From NCBI GenBank assembly GCA_002682825.1, contig NOKP01000025.1, positions 439,746-503,745 of the forward strand: DNA of 64,000 bases. Direction: 5' to 3'. The DNA comes from Neonectria sp. B-13. Lineage: Eukaryota > Ascomycota > Sordariomycetes > Hypocreales > Nectriaceae. Below the pieces are notes generated by a model, which had not been told where the DNA came from, did no database searches, and worked only from the letters and a program-made list of their open reading frames with translations. Both the position numbers and the translations under genes were made by a program. Shown piece after piece: positions 48,117 through 58,793 of the stretch (the first letter of the stretch is position 1; every line of letters starts with the position of its first letter).

Positions 48117-49516
48117 CTACAGTACGCTGGTTCGGGACTTGCCCGACATGTCGACGACGACCTTAATGACCAGGTTACCGCTGTCGTCCTTGATCTTGCC
48201 GGCCATTTTGAAGGCCTCTTCGATGCGGTCCATGCCCTTGTACCGCTGTGTCACCAGCTTCGTCAGGTCGGGCATAGCCTTGGGCTGGTCGGCCAGCAGG
48301 TCTAGCACGTAGCGGTAAGTCTTGGCGTAGCGGAAGACGCCGATGAGGTCGACCTCGCGAAGGGCGGCGGCGGACATGGGAAGGGTGAGGACGGGCGTGC
48401 CCATGCCAATGATCATGACCTTGCCTCCGGGCTTGGTGGCCTGTTTTCGTTATGTTAGCACACTCAGGACAAAAGACACAAGGTTGTCTAGAGGGGGGAA
48501 ATATCAGGAGTTCAAGCTTACGTAGATGGCGGTTTGCACACACGTCTCGACACCGGTACACTCGTAGACGGCAGTGACCTCGCCGACGGCCTCGCCGCGG
48601 ACCTGGGTCTCTCGGACCGCCGCAGCCACCTTCTGAGCATAGGCGAGCTTGTCCTCGATGGTCTGAGGGCGCTCCATGGGGACTAAGACACTGGCGTCGG
48701 CAAAGCCGTTGGCGACGGCAAAGTCAATGCGGTCCTTGAGGATATCCGCAATGATGACCGTCTTGGCACCGTCCGCCTTGCTGACGGCAGCGGCGAGTAG
48801 ACCCACGGCGCCGGCTCCGAGGACGAGCACGGTGGAACCCTTGGGGAGGGCAGCTCGGTCCCGGGCGTGCCAGGCGACGGAGAGAGGCTCGGCGAGGGCA
48901 CCCAGATCGAGGGAGACATTGTCGGGAAGCCTTTTAGGGGTAGGTGTTAGTAGGAGTATTCTGCTACAAGGACAGGAGGAGGTTGATCGGATAACTCACT
49001 TGTGGCACCACCGCGCAGGGTGGTTAATCTTCTCCTGCAGCGTGCCCTGGGCATGGGGATTCGCTTTGGCAGAGCTGCGGAACTTCATACCGCGGCAGAT
49101 GTTGTAGCGGCCCTCGGTGCAGTACTCGCAGTCCTCACAGGGCAGGCCGACCTCGAGGGCGACGCGGTCGCCGGGGACGAGATCGGAGACGGCAGAGCCG
49201 ACGGCGACGACGGTGCCGGCGGACTCGTGGCCGAGTGTCAGGGGCTCGCGGACGATGATGTCGCCGTTGCGGAAGTGGTTGTAGTAGTGCAGGTCAGAAC
49301 CGCAGAGGCCGGTGGCCTGGACAGCGACCTGGACCTCATCGCTGGCGGGGGAGGGGAGATCTCGTTGCTCCTGTGAGGGCTAGTTAGAAGAGCCGTTGAA
49401 AGGAGGAGGAGGAGGAGGAGGAGATGGCAGGGGGAGGAGATGGTAGGAGGAGAACTCACCAGGCGGAGGTCCTTCTCGCCGTGTAGGACGGAAGCTGTGA
49501 CGCTCTGAGTCGACAT
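48117..49516 (-). CDS. Zinc-dependent medium-chain dehydrogenase, sorbitol/xylitol type
   Basis: Four exons (49516-49460, 49370-49000, 48930-48522, 48440-48117) give 386 residues. Catalytic zinc ligands C42, H67 and E68 (GLCGSDLHYY, LGHESAG) and all four structural zinc cysteines (C97, C100, C103, C111) are present. A Rossmann motif VLGAGAVGLLAA follows. The closest known groups are polyol dehydrogenases (sorbitol, xylitol, L-arabinitol), which oxidise a secondary alcohol with NAD+; the exact substrate cannot be read from the sequence. Intron 1 contains a (GGA)n run (49401-49424 on the plus strand). It shares a divergent promoter with the SDR gene at 51031. Confidence 0.87.
49401..49424. repeat. 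(GGA)n microsatellite in dehydrogenase intron 1
   Basis: About eight GGA units within the first intron (49459-49371) of the zinc dehydrogenase. Confidence 0.9.
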
Positions 49517-49955
49517 GATGAGAGGGAGGTAAGGTGAGGTGAGGTGAAGTAGACGATGGAGATGGGACAGTGACGGGTCAATTGAAGAACCTTGATGAGT
49601 GAGACAAAGCACCAATCCTTGGACGAGAAATATGAGCGAGGGCGGGAATGATCAAAAAGGAAAACAAATCAAGAAAGAATTGTTGGACGAACAAGGGGAC
49701 GGCAACGGAATTGAGAGTGTGGGCGGTGGAGAGTGGACCGAAAGGCGGGATGAAGCAGCACAGCTACTTAATCCCGGCTCCGATATCGACTCTTACAACA
49801 CACACTCATAACTAACTGTCAGTTTAGCTAGAGGTCGCCGCGGGGAGAGAGCCGAGTCGCGGCCCCACGACGAAAAAGGCCCCATGACGCCTCGCCCCAT
49901 GACAAGAGGTGTCGAGCAAAGGGAAGGGAAAAAACTGTATCCATCGGGCGGATCG

Positions 49956-49978
49956 AGGTACAGTACCTGTACATCCGT
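49956..49978 (+). promoter_or_regulatory. GTAC inverted repeat with TACATCCGT, shared with AKR upstream
   Basis: AGGTAC-A-GTACCT is an inverted repeat with a 1-nt centre, followed at once by GTACATCCGT. GTACAGTAC and TACATCCGT recur at 45854-45868 upstream of the aldo-keto reductase. CCG is the usual half-site of Zn2Cys6 regulators; the regulator is unknown. Confidence 0.3.
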
Positions 49979-50082
49979 GATGAGGGGCGTGGGAGAATGA
50001 CGATGCTGAGGGAAAGTTGTGTGCCCCTCCCCCGCTGCGGGACTGACGCCGTCCCTGTAGAGCGCCCGCTAGAAAATGTAGC

Positions 50083-50094
50083 TACAGTACTGTA
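50083..50094. promoter_or_regulatory. Perfect 12-nt palindrome TACAGTACTGTA
   Basis: It lies in the shared promoter and extends the CAGTAC word seen at 49956 and at 45854. It could bind a dimeric regulator; unproven. Confidence 0.3.
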
Positions 50095-51030
50095 CACGTA
50101 CTGCCATGACTGTCTTCAAGGGTAATTCTTGGCCGTTGCCTCTTTAGGTCTGGAGAATTGGCCTCGGGGGAATGAGAGCCGCAAGCGCTGTGCCTGTCCG
50201 CTCCCCGCAACCGGGACGTGGACATGGCATTGACTGAGACGGACTCCCTCCATCATGACCAGCCATTGGGAAACCAGACGACAACGAAAGAATCCAGTCA
50301 GCAAGACATTGACCTTGAGCAAAGTGTCAAGCATCCCCTGACGATTCAGGTACCAGTACATCCCTCCCACTCACTGGCTGGATCCGTCTTTTTGCGCTGG
50401 CTGCTCTAGCGGGGACCCAAAGCTGCCACGCCAAATAAAAAGACGGCATCATGCCCGCTCAGAACTCGGCATTGTCTCCGATGGCGCGCCGTCGACGGCG
50501 CGCGAGACCAAATTCCCGGCGTGGGCATTGGGTGAATGTTCTTCAGATCAGGTGGTGCATGCGTCAAGACGACGCCGAGTTTGTCCCGCAGTTCTTCTGT
50601 TCTTGTTGATGGCGAGAGAGTGGTGCTTTGGCCGAGGGTGGCATGGGGAGAAGGCCTGAGTTTTGAGAATCTCGGTGTCTGTGTCTGTCTGGTGGGTTGT
50701 CTAGACACAATAGGTAGTACGAAGTAGTGAATAAAATATCATGAGATGCATCTACTCCGTTAATTACAATACATATTAATATCCGTACATCTAGACTAAC
50801 ACCCCGTTGCCCACTTCATCATCCCTCCCCTCATCCCACCATCCCACCCCCGCGTCTGCCCCTCGCGGTGTCCGTCTTTTGGCCTGGGAATCGTAAGCCA
50901 CCACCACCACCACCACCAAAAAAAAAGTAAAAGCACTCACACTTCCCTCCCTTGCTCCCAAACATCTCGGGACTGAACTTCCGCATCGTCGCTTCTCTCT
51001 CTACCTCTCTCAATTGTATTTTCCGACATC

Positions 51031-51957
51031 ATGGCTGCTTCCTTCTTCTCCCTCGAGGGCCAGACGGCCGTCATCACCGGCGGCACCCGGGGCATTGGCC
51101 AGGCCGTTGCCATTGGCTTCGCCGAGGCCGGCGCCGACATCATCTTGGTCCAGGTACGTCATGTCATGATGCGACTGCTCTTTTCGAGCTCACGACATTT
51201 CTGGATCCTCGTATTCTGACAGGACTTTTACTTGCAGCGAGACACCACTGCTACCGCCACCAAGGAGGCCGTCGAGAAGCTCGGCCGCAAGGCCTTCGTC
51301 TACACTGCCGACCTCTCCTCGGCCGCCTCCGTTGGCACCCTCATCCCCAAGATCCTCTCCGACGGCCACAAGATCCGCATCCTCGTCAACTGCGCCGGCA
51401 TCCAGCGACGACACCCCTGCGAGGAGTTCCCCGACAAGGACTTCAACGATGTCAGACATTCCCTCGCTGTCCTTCTCTCCTACTACCACTAACACTTTCA
51501 CTCTCCCCAGGTCATCCAAGTCAACCTCAACGCCGTCTTCACCCTCTGCCGCGACGTCGGCGCCCACATGCTCGGCCTCGAGCCCTCGCCCGTCACCGGC
51601 CGCCGCGGCAGCATCATCAACTTCGCGTCGCTGCTGACCTTCCAGGGCGGCTTCACCGTGCCCGCCTACGCCGCGTCCAAGGGCGCCGTCGGCCAGCTGA
51701 CCAAGAGCTTCGCCAACGAGTGGACGTCCAAGGGCATCACCGTCAACGCCATCGCCCCCGGCTACATCGCCACCGACATGAACGAGGCGCTTCTCGCCAA
51801 CCCCGAGCGCCTCGCCAGCATCACCGCCCGCATCCCCGCCGGCGTATGGGGCTCGCCTGAAGATTTCAAGGGTACGTCCGTCTACCTCGCCAGCAGGGCC
51901 AGTGGCTACGTGAGCGGTCACATCTTGGTCGTTGATGGTGGCTGGATGGGTCGATGA
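51031..51957 (+). CDS. Short-chain dehydrogenase, KduD-like (2-deoxy-D-gluconate 3-dehydrogenase family)
   Basis: Three exons (51031-51153, 51238-51450, 51511-51957) give 260 residues. The cofactor motif TGGTRGIG (16-23), NCAG (92-95) and the catalytic S152, Y165 and K169 ([17 protein letters not shown]) are all present. The run [10 protein letters not shown], the NEW...[15 protein letters not shown] segment, [11 protein letters not shown] and the VDGGWMGR ending match bacterial KduD closely. Those enzymes act on 2-deoxy-gluconate or on 5-keto-4-deoxyuronate products of pectin and glycosaminoglycan breakdown. Fungal members may have other sugar-acid or polyol substrates. Intron 2 uses a weak GTCAGA donor but keeps the frame and the conserved [10 protein letters not shown] block. 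It is head-to-head with the zinc dehydrogenase. Confidence 0.88.
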
Positions 51958-53246
51958 TTGTGTGTTTCGTGTATCATAGAAAACGGACAAATAGAAAGGA
52001 TAACCATTAGAGAATAAGGCAAAAAAAGAATAAAGATCCTTGAAAACACCTGCGCCGGTTCCCCCATTCGATATTCAGCTCGTTCCGCACCGTTCTCATG
52101 GAAGGCATTGGTAGTTTCCCATATAGTGAGCATCCACCACCTCTCAGAACATTGACAGCTCCCACAGTGTCAGCACCATGTATTCTCGGACCAGAACGAC
52201 CCATCATTCCCGCCTCGCCCGGATCAGCCTTCTCTTCTCTAAGCGACGAAAGCCCCCTGGGCTAGCGACGACCGTGACCTTGTTGCGCTGGTGCCAGACC
52301 GTATGGCGATCGGAGGCGGAAGCTTGGGCGATGACGCTAAAGGTCCGTCACGAAAAAGGGTCAGCAACTCTAGGTGTATCGGTCGGGGGAGATATGGGAG
52401 CTTTTGGCTTACGCAGACTGTAAGGCGGCGATGCGCACTCGAGCGAACGAAATGTTTAGTTCCTCGTACATTTCGTATATGATTGGTTGTTCGTTGGTTG
52501 ATCCAAAGATGTCGGGCTTGACGGCCAAGTTGAGGTCTGGTTGAGGTCTTGGTAATTCAAGAGAAGCCCGAGTCTTAAATGTCAGACGAGATCGGAACGG
52601 TGACACATTGCGACCATGGGATTATCAGAGATCCTTATTTATGCTACTGTATCTCCGTCTACACGGACCCGGAACCCGAAAACCACATGTTTGCGATCCT
52701 CCGTTGTCACACAAAACGCCCCGAACAAAGGCCCCGATTCGCTGTGGCTGTGGAAGAATCTCCGACCGGGAGCGGACTAGGTCCGACCTGCACCTGATCG
52801 AGCACGGCGCTTTTCGAGCATCCTCTAGCTGTGCTTCGTGCATAGCATGCCGTAAGCAAGCTGGGCATTTCCTAAAGGTCTTTCGTGAACGCCAAGTTTG
52901 TACCTACGAAGTATATGACAAATCTAAGTAAGATCCGATGTTTTGGGACCCCCACGCCGTCATCGTCGCTGAAGTGAGATTTGGGTAGGGCTGAGAAGAG
53001 CCCAGACAGAGAAAACCCCCTTGAAGAGAGAAGCAGGCTAAACCACCAGAAAGTGATGAAGACATAATGTACGTCGCAAACATGTCTATATTCCCCCGTC
53101 ACCGGGCTTGTAACCCTCTAGGTCTAGATTTTACTTCCTGCGCCATGCGAAACCTGCATCAGCCTCTGTGCAATGCACCGAGATGGGGTGGTGTCGGCAA
53201 AAAGAGAAAATGAGATAGGAGCATATCACGGCTCGTATAAAGAGAT
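51958..53246. other. Convergent region between SDR and GNA1
   Basis: About 1.3 kb, no supported gene. One TACGAAGTA is at 52905-52913. Short open frames here look like chance. Confidence 0.5.
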
Positions 53247-53835
53247 TTACTGGGATTTACCCTTGGTTTCCTCGTAGTAATGGGCCATCTGGAGACCCGC
53301 CCGTCGGAAGCCGCACTTGACGTAGAAGCCCTCGTTGGCCTCGCTGCAGTCGAGGATGCTCTTGTAGCAGCCGACCTGCTCGGCGACGTAGTCGAGCGCC
53401 TGGATGATTCGGAGGCCAAGCTTCTTGCCCTGCTGGTCCTTGGCGACTGCGATATCCTCGATGTGGCCGACGGCGCCGAGGTTGTGGATGCTGCAGAGGG
53501 AGGATTCCGTCAGCGTGGATTCTTCTTACCGACGCGAAGTCGACTTACAACTTGCGCTCGACGATCAAAGCACCCGTGCCGACAACAGGGCGCTCGGCCT
53601 TGGTGGTGTCCTCGATAATGATGATGTAGTAGGTGGCGGCAGCGGCCATGTTGTCGTACTGCTTGGCGAAGTCGGCCTCGCTGATGTCGCCGACGGTGGT
53701 GAGGACGCGCAGGCAGTCGAGGAAGCCGCTATCGTAGTCGGACTTGCGCAGCGCGCGCAAGGTGTAGCCCTCGGGTAGGTCAGCCGAGACCTCGGGGGAG
53801 AGGAGGCTGGCGGCGAAGATGCCCTCTTGAGCCAT
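53247..53835 (-). CDS. GNA1: Glucosamine-6-phosphate N-acetyltransferase
   Basis: Two exons (53835-53549, 53490-53247) give 176 residues (yeast Gna1 has 159). GNAT fold landmarks: GYTLRALRKSDYDSGFLDCL at the N-terminus, YYIIIIED and GTGALIVERKFIHN in the central strands, the acetyl-CoA motif QGKKLGLRIIQAL, and the ending LDCSEANEGFYVKCGFRRAGLQMAHYYEE typical of GNA1. Role: makes N-acetylglucosamine-6-phosphate for UDP-GlcNAc, hence chitin, glycoproteins and GPI anchors; cytosolic. The intron splits codon F in ERKF|IHN. Confidence 0.94.
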
Positions 53836-55141
53836 GGCGGTGTCGAGTTTTTGGTGGGGGAGGGGAGGGGAGAGGAGGGAGGGTTCAATTGTCGGTTGGG
53901 AGTCCGAGGTTTCGACTTTCGAGAGCGCGAAGATGCGGAGCGGACCTCAGGTTTCAATTGTCGAGGACGAGGAGCGAGTAAAGTCGGGAAAAGCAAGTTG
54001 ATTAAAGGATGATGACACGGGGATGGAGCGAAAGAAGCTCCAAGTCAGATTGGCCCTCAGCCCTTAGAACGGATCTGGTTGATTGGGCTATTATTAGGAC
54101 AGGGCGGGAAGCTCGCTGCACAGAGTCTCAGCGGGCGGGGGTGATTGATTGCTTTGGCCCCACGCAACCAGGGACAGGGAGATGCCCGCTCACTCTAAGT
54201 GTGCTGCGCCTCAAGGCGACTCCGAGTATTTAGACTACACTCCAGTGCTGTAGGTATAAGTAAGTAAGAACTAGGGTTGGTGATGCTCAGGCACATTTTG
54301 ATGTGGATGGTTCATTGCCAGTTGAGAAAGTTGTTGACGTCAGCACCCGCACAGCAATGGTACCGTATTTCTTAGTTGTCGTGGAACTGTACCCCCAACT
54401 GCCGAGGTCAAATGGTCCGATCGAGGCGTCGCGTTTAGAGCCAATTGCCTTGTTTCTAGCTGATGAAACAAAACCGGCCGGATCCAACGAGGAGTAACTG
54501 GGCCATTGAGATTGGAATAATGCCGTCACCGTGTTTCCAGAGATGAGATGAATATACATCAGCTGGGCTTCGAGTATGTCGCCCTGGTCGTTGAGCTTGG
54601 GGAGACTTCCACGCTGCTCAAGTCGCGCTACCTCGCCATGATGAACGATCGCCACAACCTAGTTAGCCAGGTCATAAATTACCACACCTGGCAAAAGCCA
54701 AGCAAGAAAGAAGCCTTATGACGGACAACATGTGGTACCTGCCTTAGGGTACTTAGGGCCTCATGGCAGACAAGGACCTGGATTGAAGCCTAGGAAGGTA
54801 CGTTGGTACGCATGAATGTGTCGCGTCTTCCTGCTCACAATCACATGCAAATGTTTCGACTTAGTCCATGCCATCACTGGCCGCCCTTGATTTCCACATC
54901 CCACATCCATTACGAACGTCCCAACCAATCCTCTCGGGTCCCAACAGCATGCCTTCCGCCCTTTGCCACTCCGTTATCATCGGCGCCGCCACATCATTGG
55001 CGTGTTCCTGTCCACGGCCACGTCTACGCCCACCTCCACGTTCACGGTGTAGCTCTCTCGGCCTTCTCTCGACCATCTCTCTACGACTATCCACGACCAT
55101 CCGCACCTCCTTTCCCCCTGCTTGCGAGATGCTCACACAAC
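53836..55141. other. Divergent intergenic region between GNA1 and the lipase gene
   Basis: About 1.3 kb, no separate gene seen. The lipase frame stays open upstream to 54803, but that part (many His, Pro and Leu) looks like a translated leader rather than protein. Confidence 0.5.
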
Positions 55142-58100
55142 ATGAGCCTCAATGACACTGTCGATGATACCGCCCACACCATTCCCGTGACCACCATGGA
55201 TAACCGCAATATTCCACCCACTTCCGATGCGACGCCTTCTCAACCTAGTCCCACGCTCCTCCCGGAGCCCGTTGCACAGGCCGTCAGTTTCGCGACGCGC
55301 TCTACTAGCCTAGCTATCCGCCTTGGCTCCGTTGCGGGCTCTTATGGCCTCGATGCTGCAAGATTCACCACCTTGTCCAGCCTTGAGTTGGCTCGGACCA
55401 TGGTTGAGTCTGTCTTGAGCCGTGCTGGTAGAGAAACGCTTTCTCGGTCCCAAAGTGACTTGGCCACCGTCGAAGCTGAGTCGGTCATCGAACGAAGTCT
55501 CGAGAACCTCCATCATGCTATGACTCAGGTCGTCTTCTGGACGACGGCTGGCTTTCATTTCACCAACACCACCATCTCCATGGCCTCGGAAGCCTCGCAG
55601 CTGTTTCTATCGTCTCTAGATCAGCTCCTCGGCTCAACTGATTCATCCCGGGCCATTGCCAGCATCATCACATTGATTCGCCGCGAGTTCCGAGACCCCA
55701 CCACCGGTGCTCAAGGCAAACCTGTCGGTGTCAGCGACCTCACCCTTGGCATATGTGCCTTTGCTTATCTACAGCAGTGGTGCTGGAAGACACTAGATGA
55801 AGAAACTTGTCGTCAAGAATGCGAGGAGATCATCTGGGACGTTGTCGTTCTTAACGATGGCGAAAGGGTGGATGTTCAAGAAGAGAATCCCCGGGACACT
55901 ACAAACCCTCAGTCAAAGATGCCACAGCGACAAATCGGTAGTTCTGAAGGCGAACCCTCAGAATTATCCCAAGAACGTCACCGAAACATGCCGGATGATG
56001 AAGAGATTATTATACACCGTCTCAAAGACCAGATTGTCGACTCTCTCCCTCCAGAAAGTACAATCTCAATCTCCAACTCGATCTCGACGACTCAGACAAT
56101 CACAATTGATATCGATGGACCCAGACCACTTTCTCTCCCTACTTTGCCGGGGGCGGAAGTTGTTGAAACAAGGGTCACACGCTCCCCACAAGGTGTTCGG
56201 TCTGGAAGGCGACCGAACAACTCCGGAGAGTCGTCCTATCGAGTGGTGTACAAGCTTCAGAGGTCAAAGGTCGGGACAACCACGTTTCAGAATCATGATG
56301 AACGACCAAAGGCTCCAGTTATCGAGTTGTCTAATACAGAAAAGCCGACAAAAAAAGGACAGCCTCAGGAGTCATCTAAATTACCCAAGAGAACAGTGAC
56401 AACTGGTCTCAAGTCACCACCCAGCAACCGCACGGTTACCCCGAGAGACAACAGCGGCCAGCAGTCACGAGTTCCATCGCGGGCAGCTGGCAGAACGATG
56501 GGTAACTCGGGGCAAGACGCAACTAGCAGGAAGCCAAAGATATCATACCCTTCCTCGCAACCAACGGCATCAACGGCCCAGCAGAAGCCAGAGCGTGAAG
56601 CGAACCAAAAGAGACTCCGAGTTCCTCTCAGCTCTCGAACAAAAACTGACCCACCTCGCGAGAGCTTGACTGCAGCTCAAAAGGTGCTGCCTAAGAGAAA
56701 GACTGACCCACCTGTGAATGGCAAAAACACCGAGAAGAGAGGGACCCTCAAACAAGCTCTTCGAGAAGGCAGCCAATCTTTATCTAATATGTGGCACAAG
56801 GATTCAACGACTACCGATTCGAAACAGCAGCCAAGACGGAAAGGACTGGGAAGCAGGACGGAATCTGTCTCGAGCAGCGCGGAGTTGCCAGATTCCAAAC
56901 AGGAGTCACGCAGTTCTACTCCACCCGCCGACCCTGAGTCTGAGAACCCAGAATTGATCCAACGGAGTGCTTCTCGGGCAAGCTACGTTTCAATCCACGA
57001 ATATCGGCGCGACTCCATTGTAGCTCATACCGATACATACTCCATTCAATCTACCCTCGGTCCGCGACCAAACTCTCCCAGCCTTTCCAGGACTGAGCCC
57101 GTTGCTGATTCTGCTTGGACCACATCCTGGCACGACAGCAATTCTGTTAGTCCCGGCCGACCACTCTCTGGCCTGGGCCATCGTCGCATCACCTCGCATG
57201 TTCCTAGTTTCTACAGCCTGGCATCCAATGATTCTCAGTCATCCCTAGTGTTAGCACCTTACAAGCAAAAGAGTGCATACACTGCGGCTGATGCACTGAG
57301 TGTTCTTCGACGAGACGGTGTGATTGACGGTATATTTCCCAGGGCTCATGTACTCCGCAACATCACCAGGTACATGCGGTTTTCGTCGGCATCTTATGGA
57401 TCCAGCTTCCTCAAGGCCATGGGAATTTCGAAGGAGATGCCAGTCCTGCAAGTCCGGGATGGGATACATAGCGACGTGAGGCACTTTCTCCACCACACAG
57501 AGTCCGACATGCATAGCGTTCTTCTCGCCTCCTTTGTTGATCCTGAAGGCGGGACAAACTCAAGTGGTTTGACAGGAACAGGTGTTCCCTTGGTACACTA
57601 CATCTCATTGGATCATGAGGCTAGAACAGTAGTGCTTGCTTGCCGGGGAACACTAGGATTCGAAGACGTCTTGGCCGACCTGTTGTGTGATTATGATGTT
57701 TTCACCTGGCGCGGCCGTGGGTACAAGGTCCACAAAGGTGTTCACGCCTCTGCCCGACGGCTTCTTTATGGTGGAGATGGACGCGTCTTGGTGACAATCA
57801 GGGAAGCACTACTTGAGTTTCCAGATTACGGGCTTGTCTTATGCGGACACTCGCTGGGTGGTGCGGTTACGGCTCTCCTCGGCGTGATGCTTTCAGAGCC
57901 AAACCCCAACGGCACAGGGTTTGTCACTGCTGATGAACCCCATGGACGGTCATACGACCCCCCTAATCACCAGGGTCTCCAGGCGGACCACCCGTGTCTT
58001 CCCCCCGGGCGTCCGATCCACGTTTATGCTTACGGGCCGCCTGGTACAATGTCAACGTCGCTCCGTAAACGAACTCGGGGTCTCATCACCAGCATTGTAC

Positions 58101-58582
58101 ACGGTAACGACGTGGTGCCATCATTGTCTTTGGGTTCCCTGCACGACTCTCAAGCTGTCGCTGTAGCCTTCAAGAATGATGAAAACCAGGCCAAGTTGGT
58201 GATTCGTCAGAGAATCTGGCAAGCCCTGCAAAACGGCATGACGAACAAGTGGTACGGCCGATCGTTTGCGACTCCTAGTGAAGAGAAATCGGAATGGGGT
58301 CTTCCACTGCTGCAGGCTTTGAGAGCTGGCATGACAAACCAAAAGCTCATGCCACCTGGTGAGGTTTTTGTTATTGAGAGCCAAAGAGTACTGAGACGGG
58401 ATGCTTTCCTCCTCGTTGAAGAAGACCACCTTGGCAGGCCGGCACAGAGAATTGTGTTGAAGTATATCAAAGATGTGGAAGCGCGCTTCAAAGAGATGAG
58501 ATTTGGGACGAGTATGTTGATGGACCATAGTCCGGCCAGATATGAGGAGGCTCTGGACAAACTTCATCTCGGGGTTGTTTAG
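55142..58582 (+). CDS. Large class 3 lipase (diacylglycerol lipase-like)
   Basis: One exon, 1146 residues from ATG 55142 (MSLNDTVDDTAHTIPV); this start is preferred over an upstream non-ATG extension of the frame. Residues about 30-240 are helical and look structured (LAIRLGSVAGSYGLDAARFTTL, GFHFTNTTISMASEASQLFL). About 250-720 is Ser/Pro/Lys-rich and disordered. The C-terminal 430 residues are a lipase_3 domain with the nucleophile elbow CGHSLGGAV (Ser904) and the catalytic-Asp motif HGNDVVPSLSLGS (Asp990). It resembles sn1-specific diacylglycerol lipases; the substrate is inferred. There is no signal peptide, so it is probably intracellular or peripheral. Lack of introns over 3.4 kb is notable. 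Confidence 0.85.
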   Translation: MSLNDTVDDTAHTIPVTTMDNRNIPPTSDATPSQPSPTLLPEPVAQAVSFATRSTSLAIRLGSVAGSYGLDAARFTTLSSLELARTMVESVLSRAGRETLSRSQSDLATVEAESVIERSLENLHHAMTQVVFWTTAGFHFTNTTISMASEASQLFLSSLDQLLGSTDSSRAIASIITLIRREFRDPTTGAQGKPVGVSDLTLGICAFAYLQQWCWKTLDEETCRQECEEIIWDVVVLNDGERVDVQEENPRDTTNPQSKMPQRQIGSSEGEPSELSQERHRNMPDDEEIIIHRLKDQIVDSLPPESTISISNSISTTQTITIDIDGPRPLSLPTLPGAEVVETRVTRSPQGVRSGRRPNNSGESSYRVVYKLQRSKVGTTTFQNHDERPKAPVIELSNTEKPTKKGQPQESSKLPKRTVTTGLKSPPSNRTVTPRDNSGQQSRVPSRAAGRTMGNSGQDATSRKPKISYPSSQPTASTAQQKPEREANQKRLRVPLSSRTKTDPPRESLTAAQKVLPKRKTDPPVNGKNTEKRGTLKQALREGSQSLSNMWHKDSTTTDSKQQPRRKGLGSRTESVSSSAELPDSKQESRSSTPPADPESENPELIQRSASRASYVSIHEYRRDSIVAHTDTYSIQSTLGPRPNSPSLSRTEPVADSAWTTSWHDSNSVSPGRPLSGLGHRRITSHVPSFYSLASNDSQSSLVLAPYKQKSAYTAADALSVLRRDGVIDGIFPRAHVLRNITRYMRFSSASYGSSFLKAMGISKEMPVLQVRDGIHSDVRHFLHHTESDMHSVLLASFVDPEGGTNSSGLTGTGVPLVHYISLDHEARTVVLACRGTLGFEDVLADLLCDYDVFTWRGRGYKVHKGVHASARRLLYGGDGRVLVTIREALLEFPDYGLVLCGHSLGGAVTALLGVMLSEPNPNGTGFVTADEPHGRSYDPPNHQGLQADHPCLPPGRPIHVYAYGPPGTMSTSLRKRTRGLITSIVHGNDVVPSLSLGSLHDSQAVAVAFKNDENQAKLVIRQRIWQALQNGMTNKWYGRSFATPSEEKSEWGLPLLQALRAGMTNQKLMPPGEVFVIESQRVLRRDAFLLVEEDHLGRPAQRIVLKYIKDVEARFKEMRFGTSMLMDHSPARYEEALDKLHLGVV

Positions 58583-58793
58583 TGAAGTTGTCCAATTCCC
58601 ATACCCAATGATTTCATTTGTACTTTACGACAGAGTGATAGCGATCAAACCCCAGCGTAACATATACGGATAGAGGGGTCACAAAAGCGATGGGGAGTTG
58701 CAAGCTGGATATTAAGCAGAGCACACTGGAATAGACTATCTGCTGACATCTCAGTTCACGTATCATTATCGTTATTTTACACATAAATAGGGC

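Larger units (their letters stand above)
49517..51030. promoter_or_regulatory. Shared divergent promoter of the zinc dehydrogenase and SDR genes
   Basis: 1.5 kb between two head-to-head oxidoreductase genes. It contains five CreA-type sites (GCGGGG or CCCCGC) at 49840-49845, 50030-50035, 50213-50218, 50409-50414 and 50848-50853, which is the SYGGRG consensus of the carbon catabolite repressor. It also has an inverted repeat AGGTAC-A-GTACCT (49956-49968), a perfect 12-nt palindrome TACAGTACTGTA (50083-50094), one TACGAAGTA (50718-50726) and a (CAC)n plus A9 run just upstream of the SDR leader (50898-50926). Glucose repression of both genes is therefore likely; this is inference from motifs. 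Confidence 0.5.

Noticed and set aside
51190..51990. 266-codon open frame antisense to the SDR gene
   Set aside because: Shadow of the SDR codons; low-complexity Gly/Asp/Val content.
54803..55141. Upstream extension of the lipase frame
   Set aside because: Starts at a non-ATG-supported position within leader-like sequence rich in His/Pro; MSLNDTVDD at 55142 is a better start.
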